Positions 6,298 through 8,460 of a stretch of DNA of 8,460 bases are shown piece by piece (the stretch's first letter is position 1; every line of letters starts with the position of its first letter). The notes under the pieces were generated by a model. That model worked only from the letters and a program-made list of their open reading frames with translations. It was not told the DNA's origin and made no database searches. A program made the translations under genes and the position numbers. This DNA comes from SAR202 cluster bacterium. GTDB lineage: Bacteria > Chloroflexota > Dehalococcoidia > UBA3495. The stretch is taken from contig VFHG01000254.1 of NCBI GenBank assembly GCA_009392075.1, positions 1 through 8,460 on the forward strand, written 5' to 3'.

Positions 6298-7065
6298 TTA
6301 TTGGGCCATGTAACCGCCGTCTACCGGCAGGTTATGCCCAGTTACAAACGATGCGGCATCCGAAGATAGCCAAACTACGGCGGCGGCGATCTCCGACGGT
6401 TCGCCCAGCCGTCCGATGGGGTGCCGCGACGCAACCCGGTCTTCATACCCTTCGTTTTCGTCGAAGATCCCTTGCACCATCGGCGTGTGTATATAGCCGG
6501 GACAAACTGCGTTCACCCGTATCCCGGATGATGAGTATTCCATGGCTGCTGCTTTAGTGAGTCCGGTCACTCCGTGCTTGGCTGCGACGTAAGCCACGGT
6601 CCCGGTGAGGCCCACCAGTCCGGCGATCGACGCGGTGTTCACGATGGCCCCGCTGCCCTGTTTCAGCATCTGGGGAATCTCGGCCTTCATGCAGAGCCAA
6701 ACGCCCTTCAGGTTGATGCTGATCACCCGGTCCCAGTCCTCGTCCAGATAATCGGCGGTTAGACGCCGTTCCCTCCCTCCGGAGATGCCGGCGTTGTTGA
6801 AGGCGCAGTCCAGGGTGCCGAAGGTTTCAACTGCCTGGGCCACCATGGCCTGGGTGTCTTCCGGCTTTGAGACATCGGCGTGGACCAAGATGGCCTCTCC
6901 TCCTGCCTCTTTGATCAACTGGACCGTTTCTTCGCCGCCTTCGACGTTTACGTCGGCCACCACCACCCGTGCGCCTTCACTGGCGTAGGCCAAAGAGGCT
7001 GCCCGGCCGATGCCAGACCCTCCTCCGGTGACCAGGGCTGTTTTGCCGTCCAGATTTCCAGCCAT
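6298..7065 (-). CDS. Short-chain dehydrogenase/reductase, NAD(H)-type, FabG-like
   Basis: This 255-residue classical SDR has every hallmark: TGGGSGIG at 13-20, NNAG at 90-93, Asn118, Ser146, Tyr159 and Lys163 (AYVAAK), CPGYIHTPM at 188-196, and the C-terminal VTGHNLPVDGGYMAQ. Asp38 at the end of the second strand (VVVADVN) favours NAD(H) over NADP(H), unlike the SDR at 5031-5795. The start ATG has AGGAGA six bases upstream and a sigma70-like promoter about 35 bases further. It is the first gene of a two-gene minus-strand unit with the CopD-like membrane protein and is divergent from the acyl-CoA synthetase. Annotation pipelines would probably call it glucose 1-dehydrogenase or 3-oxoacyl-ACP reductase, but nothing here fixes the substrate. 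A role as a 3-hydroxyacyl or secondary alcohol dehydrogenase in the neighbouring acid metabolism is inference. Confidence 0.95.
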   Translation of the reverse strand: MAGNLDGKTALVTGGGSGIGRAASLAYASEGARVVVADVNVEGGEETVQLIKEAGGEAILVHADVSKPEDTQAMVAQAVETFGTLDCAFNNAGISGGRERRLTADYLDEDWDRVISINLKGVWLCMKAEIPQMLKQGSGAIVNTASIAGLVGLTGTVAYVAAKHGVTGLTKAAAMEYSSSGIRVNAVCPGYIHTPMVQGIFDENEGYEDRVASRHPIGRLGEPSEIAAAVVWLSSDAASFVTGHNLPVDGGYMAQ

Positions 7066-7071
7066 CTGCTA

Positions 7072-7077
7072 TCTCCT
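7072..7077 (-). promoter_or_regulatory. Ribosome binding site of the minus-strand SDR
   Basis: AGGAGA on the minus strand lies six bases before the ATG whose first base is 7065. It is a strong Shine-Dalgarno match and fixes this start. Confidence 0.75.
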
Positions 7078-7100
7078 AGAGTCGTATCTGATCTGTCGGG

Positions 7101-7128
7101 ATTATACCCATGCCCCCTCTTTTGGCAA
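7101..7128 (-). promoter_or_regulatory. Sigma70-type promoter for the SDR / CopD-like unit
   Basis: Read on the minus strand, TTGCCA (7123-7128) is followed after 16 bases by TATAAT (7101-7106). This is a 5/6 match at -35 and a perfect -10. Transcription would start near 7094-7095, giving a leader of about 30 bases before the ATG. Spacing is one base short of the optimum. No operator is evident. Confidence 0.6.
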
Positions 7129-7130
7129 AC

Positions 7131-7159
7131 TTTCCCAGGCCCAGCGCAGCGTGTAGAAT
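7131..7159 (+). promoter_or_regulatory. Possible promoter for the acyl-CoA synthetase
   Basis: TAGAAT at 7154-7159 matches the -10 consensus at 5/6. The hexamer 17 bases upstream, TTTCCC at 7131-7136, is a poor -35 match (3/6). A start near 7166 would leave a leader of about 40 bases. The adjacent TTGGCA (7122-7127) is too far away to pair with it. This is a weak call. Confidence 0.35.
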
Positions 7160-7195
7160 AGCCCGGCAATCATTCAAAGCCAGGAAGGCAAACCT

Positions 7196-7203
7196 AGGAA
7201 GGA
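7196..7203 (+). promoter_or_regulatory. Ribosome binding site of the acyl-CoA synthetase
   Basis: AGGAAGGA precedes the ATG at 7207. The AGGA at its left end is 7 bases from the start codon, a usual spacing; the right-hand AGGA would be only 3 bases away. Confidence 0.65.
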
Positions 7204-7206
7204 CTG

Positions 7207-8460
7207 ATGAAAGACGTAGCCACCAACATGCCGGACTACGAATCCGCCTATGCCAACGAACGCCTTGAGGTGCCCGAGTATTTCAATTTCGGGTTTGACG
7301 TTGTGGACAAGTGGGCCGACGACCGCACGAAACTGGCGCTGCTTTCGGTCGACTCGAGCGGGGAGAATGTCCAGCATCATACATTCTGGGACCTGAAGAT
7401 CCTTTCCAACAAGTACGCCAATACCCTTCGGGAACGAGGCATCAAGAAGGGCGACCGGGTCTTCATCATGCTGCCCCGGATCCCCGAGTGGTACGTGGTC
7501 ATGTTGGGCCTGATGAAGCTGGGCGCCTTGCCCATGCCCGGCACCACCCTCCTTACACCCAAGGACATCGAGTACCGCATCAATACCGCTGAGGCCGTGA
7601 TGGCTATCACCGACGATGAGAACTCCGGCAAGATCGATGAGGCGGCTGGTGGCTGCCCGACGTTGAAACATTTGGTGGTTGTGAATGGCGAAAAGCGGGG
7701 TTGGTCGTCTTACGACGAAGAGATGGCCGGGGCCTCTTCCTTCCTAGAGGACGTTGAGCGCACGAAGAGCGATGACCCTTTGCTGATCTACTTCACCTCG
7801 GGCACGGTGGGTTATCCCAAGATGGTGCTCCACACCCAGGCTTCTTGCGCCATCGGCCACACTATCTCGGCCAAATACTGGCACGACCTGACGGCCACCG
7901 ACCTGATGTGGACGCTGTCGGACACCGGATGGGCCAAGGCGGCCTACGGCAAGCTTTTCGGCCAATGGACATTGGGTGCAGCGGTGATGCAACACGACGC
8001 CCGTGGCCGCTTCGATGCACCGCTGACATTGAGCCTGCTGGAGAAACACGGCGCAACTGGGTTCTGCGCCCCGCCCACCGCCTACCGCATGCTGGTGTTG
8101 GAGGACCTGAGCAAATACAACCTGGACAACCTGCGCCACTGCACTGGCGCCGGCGAGCCGCTGAACCCAGAGGTTATGAAGCAGTGGGAAGACGGCACCG
8201 GCCTGGTGATCTACGACGGCTACGGCCAGACCGAGACCGTGATCCTGGTGGCCAACTTCCGCTGCAACGAGGTCCGCCCCGGCTCGATGGGGTTGCCCGC
8301 TCCTGGCTTCACCATCGGAGTGGTCGACGAGCAGGGCAATGAGGTACCCTCCGGAGAAGAAGGCCAGATCGCGGTCAAGATCAAGCCCGAACGTCCGGTG
8401 GGATTGTTCCAGGAATACTGGAAGGACGAGGAGGCCATGGATCGGTCTTTCCTGGGCGAT
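7207..8460 (+). CDS. AMP-forming acyl-CoA synthetase (medium-chain / ACSM-like), 3'-truncated by the window edge
   Basis: The frame stays open from ATG 7207 to the window end, giving 418 residues of an enzyme usually 530-570 long; the C-terminal lid domain is missing. It activates a carboxylic acid with ATP to acyl-adenylate and then acyl-CoA in the cytoplasm. Visible ANL-superfamily motifs are the P-loop YFTSGTVGYPK at 195-205, LSDTGWAK at 237-244 in the acyl-pocket region, GAGEPL at 314-319 and YDGYGQTET at 336-344 (adenine and ATP/Mg binding). The TGWAK and GYGQTE wording is closest to the medium-chain acyl-CoA synthetase/acetyl-CoA synthetase-like branch. Val201 replaces the usual Thr of SGTTG. 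The gene is divergent from the SDR at 6298-7065, and its own downstream neighbours are not visible. Substrate chain length cannot be fixed. Confidence 0.93.
   Translation, partial: MKDVATNMPDYESAYANERLEVPEYFNFGFDVVDKWADDRTKLALLSVDSSGENVQHHTFWDLKILSNKYANTLRERGIKKGDRVFIMLPRIPEWYVVMLGLMKLGALPMPGTTLLTPKDIEYRINTAEAVMAITDDENSGKIDEAAGGCPTLKHLVVVNGEKRGWSSYDEEMAGASSFLEDVERTKSDDPLLIYFTSGTVGYPKMVLHTQASCAIGHTISAKYWHDLTATDLMWTLSDTGWAKAAYGKLFGQWTLGAAVMQHDARGRFDAPLTLSLLEKHGATGFCAPPTAYRMLVLEDLSKYNLDNLRHCTGAGEPLNPEVMKQWEDGTGLVIYDGYGQTETVILVANFRCNEVRPGSMGLPAPGFTIGVVDEQGNEVPSGEEGQIAVKIKPERPVGLFQEYWKDEEAMDRSFLGD

Noticed and set aside
5826..6557. Plus-strand open frames of 86 and 138 residues opposite the membrane protein and SDR
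   Set aside because: They show no domain and have an Arg/Pro/Ser-rich shadow composition. The minus-strand frames contain convincing transmembrane helices and SDR motifs.
7174..8139. Minus-strand open frames opposite the acyl-CoA synthetase
   Set aside because: The plus-strand frame has the complete set of ANL motifs and a ribosome binding site, so the opposite frames are shadows.
1..8460. Defence system, mobile element, CRISPR array or RNA gene
   Set aside because: Every open frame with recognisable motifs is a metabolic enzyme or the small membrane protein. No transposase, integrase, nuclease, regularly spaced repeats or tRNA-like folding was seen.

Overview
The window is protein-coding bacterial DNA, moderately GC-rich and densely packed. 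It holds seven complete genes and two genes cut by the window edges. There is no rRNA, tRNA, CRISPR array, transposase or phage gene. Two unlike CaiB/BaiF-type CoA-transferases, a crotonase, an aldo/keto reductase, an M24 hydrolase and SDRs packed together resemble gene content common in environmental Chloroflexota (SAR202 / Dehalococcoidia-like) and some Actinobacteria or Alphaproteobacteria. No marker gene is present, so this taxonomic reading is weak inference.

Layout. Bases 1-5795 carry six plus-strand genes in a row: (1) the C-terminal two thirds of a family III CoA-transferase; (2) a second, full-length family III CoA-transferase starting 2 bases later; (3) a crotonase-fold protein after a 52-base gap containing four degenerate CTGAYMG-like heptamers; (4) an aldo/keto reductase 9 bases on; (5) an M24 (Xaa-Pro aminopeptidase/creatinase fold) metallohydrolase 4 bases on; (6) an NADP-type SDR with a GTG start 34 bases on. 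The spacing suggests one transcription unit whose promoter lies outside the window. Bases 5792-7065 hold a two-gene minus-strand unit: an NAD-type SDR followed 2 bases later by a four-helix CopD-like membrane protein. The two units meet tail to tail with overlapping stop codons (TTAA). Bases 7066-7206 form a divergent intergenic region with a good minus-strand sigma70-type promoter. From 7207 to the window end runs the N-terminal part of an AMP-forming acyl-CoA synthetase on the plus strand.

How the genes may work together (inference): the CoA-transferase pair or the acyl-CoA synthetase would load a carboxylic acid onto CoA, the crotonase would transform the thioester, the aldo/keto reductase and SDRs would change carbonyl/alcohol oxidation states, and the M24 enzyme would hydrolyse a C-N or peptide-like bond. 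The substrate cannot be read from the sequence. The most notable observations are at residue level. The first CoA-transferase has His where the family's catalytic Asp is expected, while its neighbour keeps Asp169, which suggests an asymmetric heteromer. The crotonase lacks both canonical hydratase glutamates, so it is probably not a standard enoyl-CoA hydratase.
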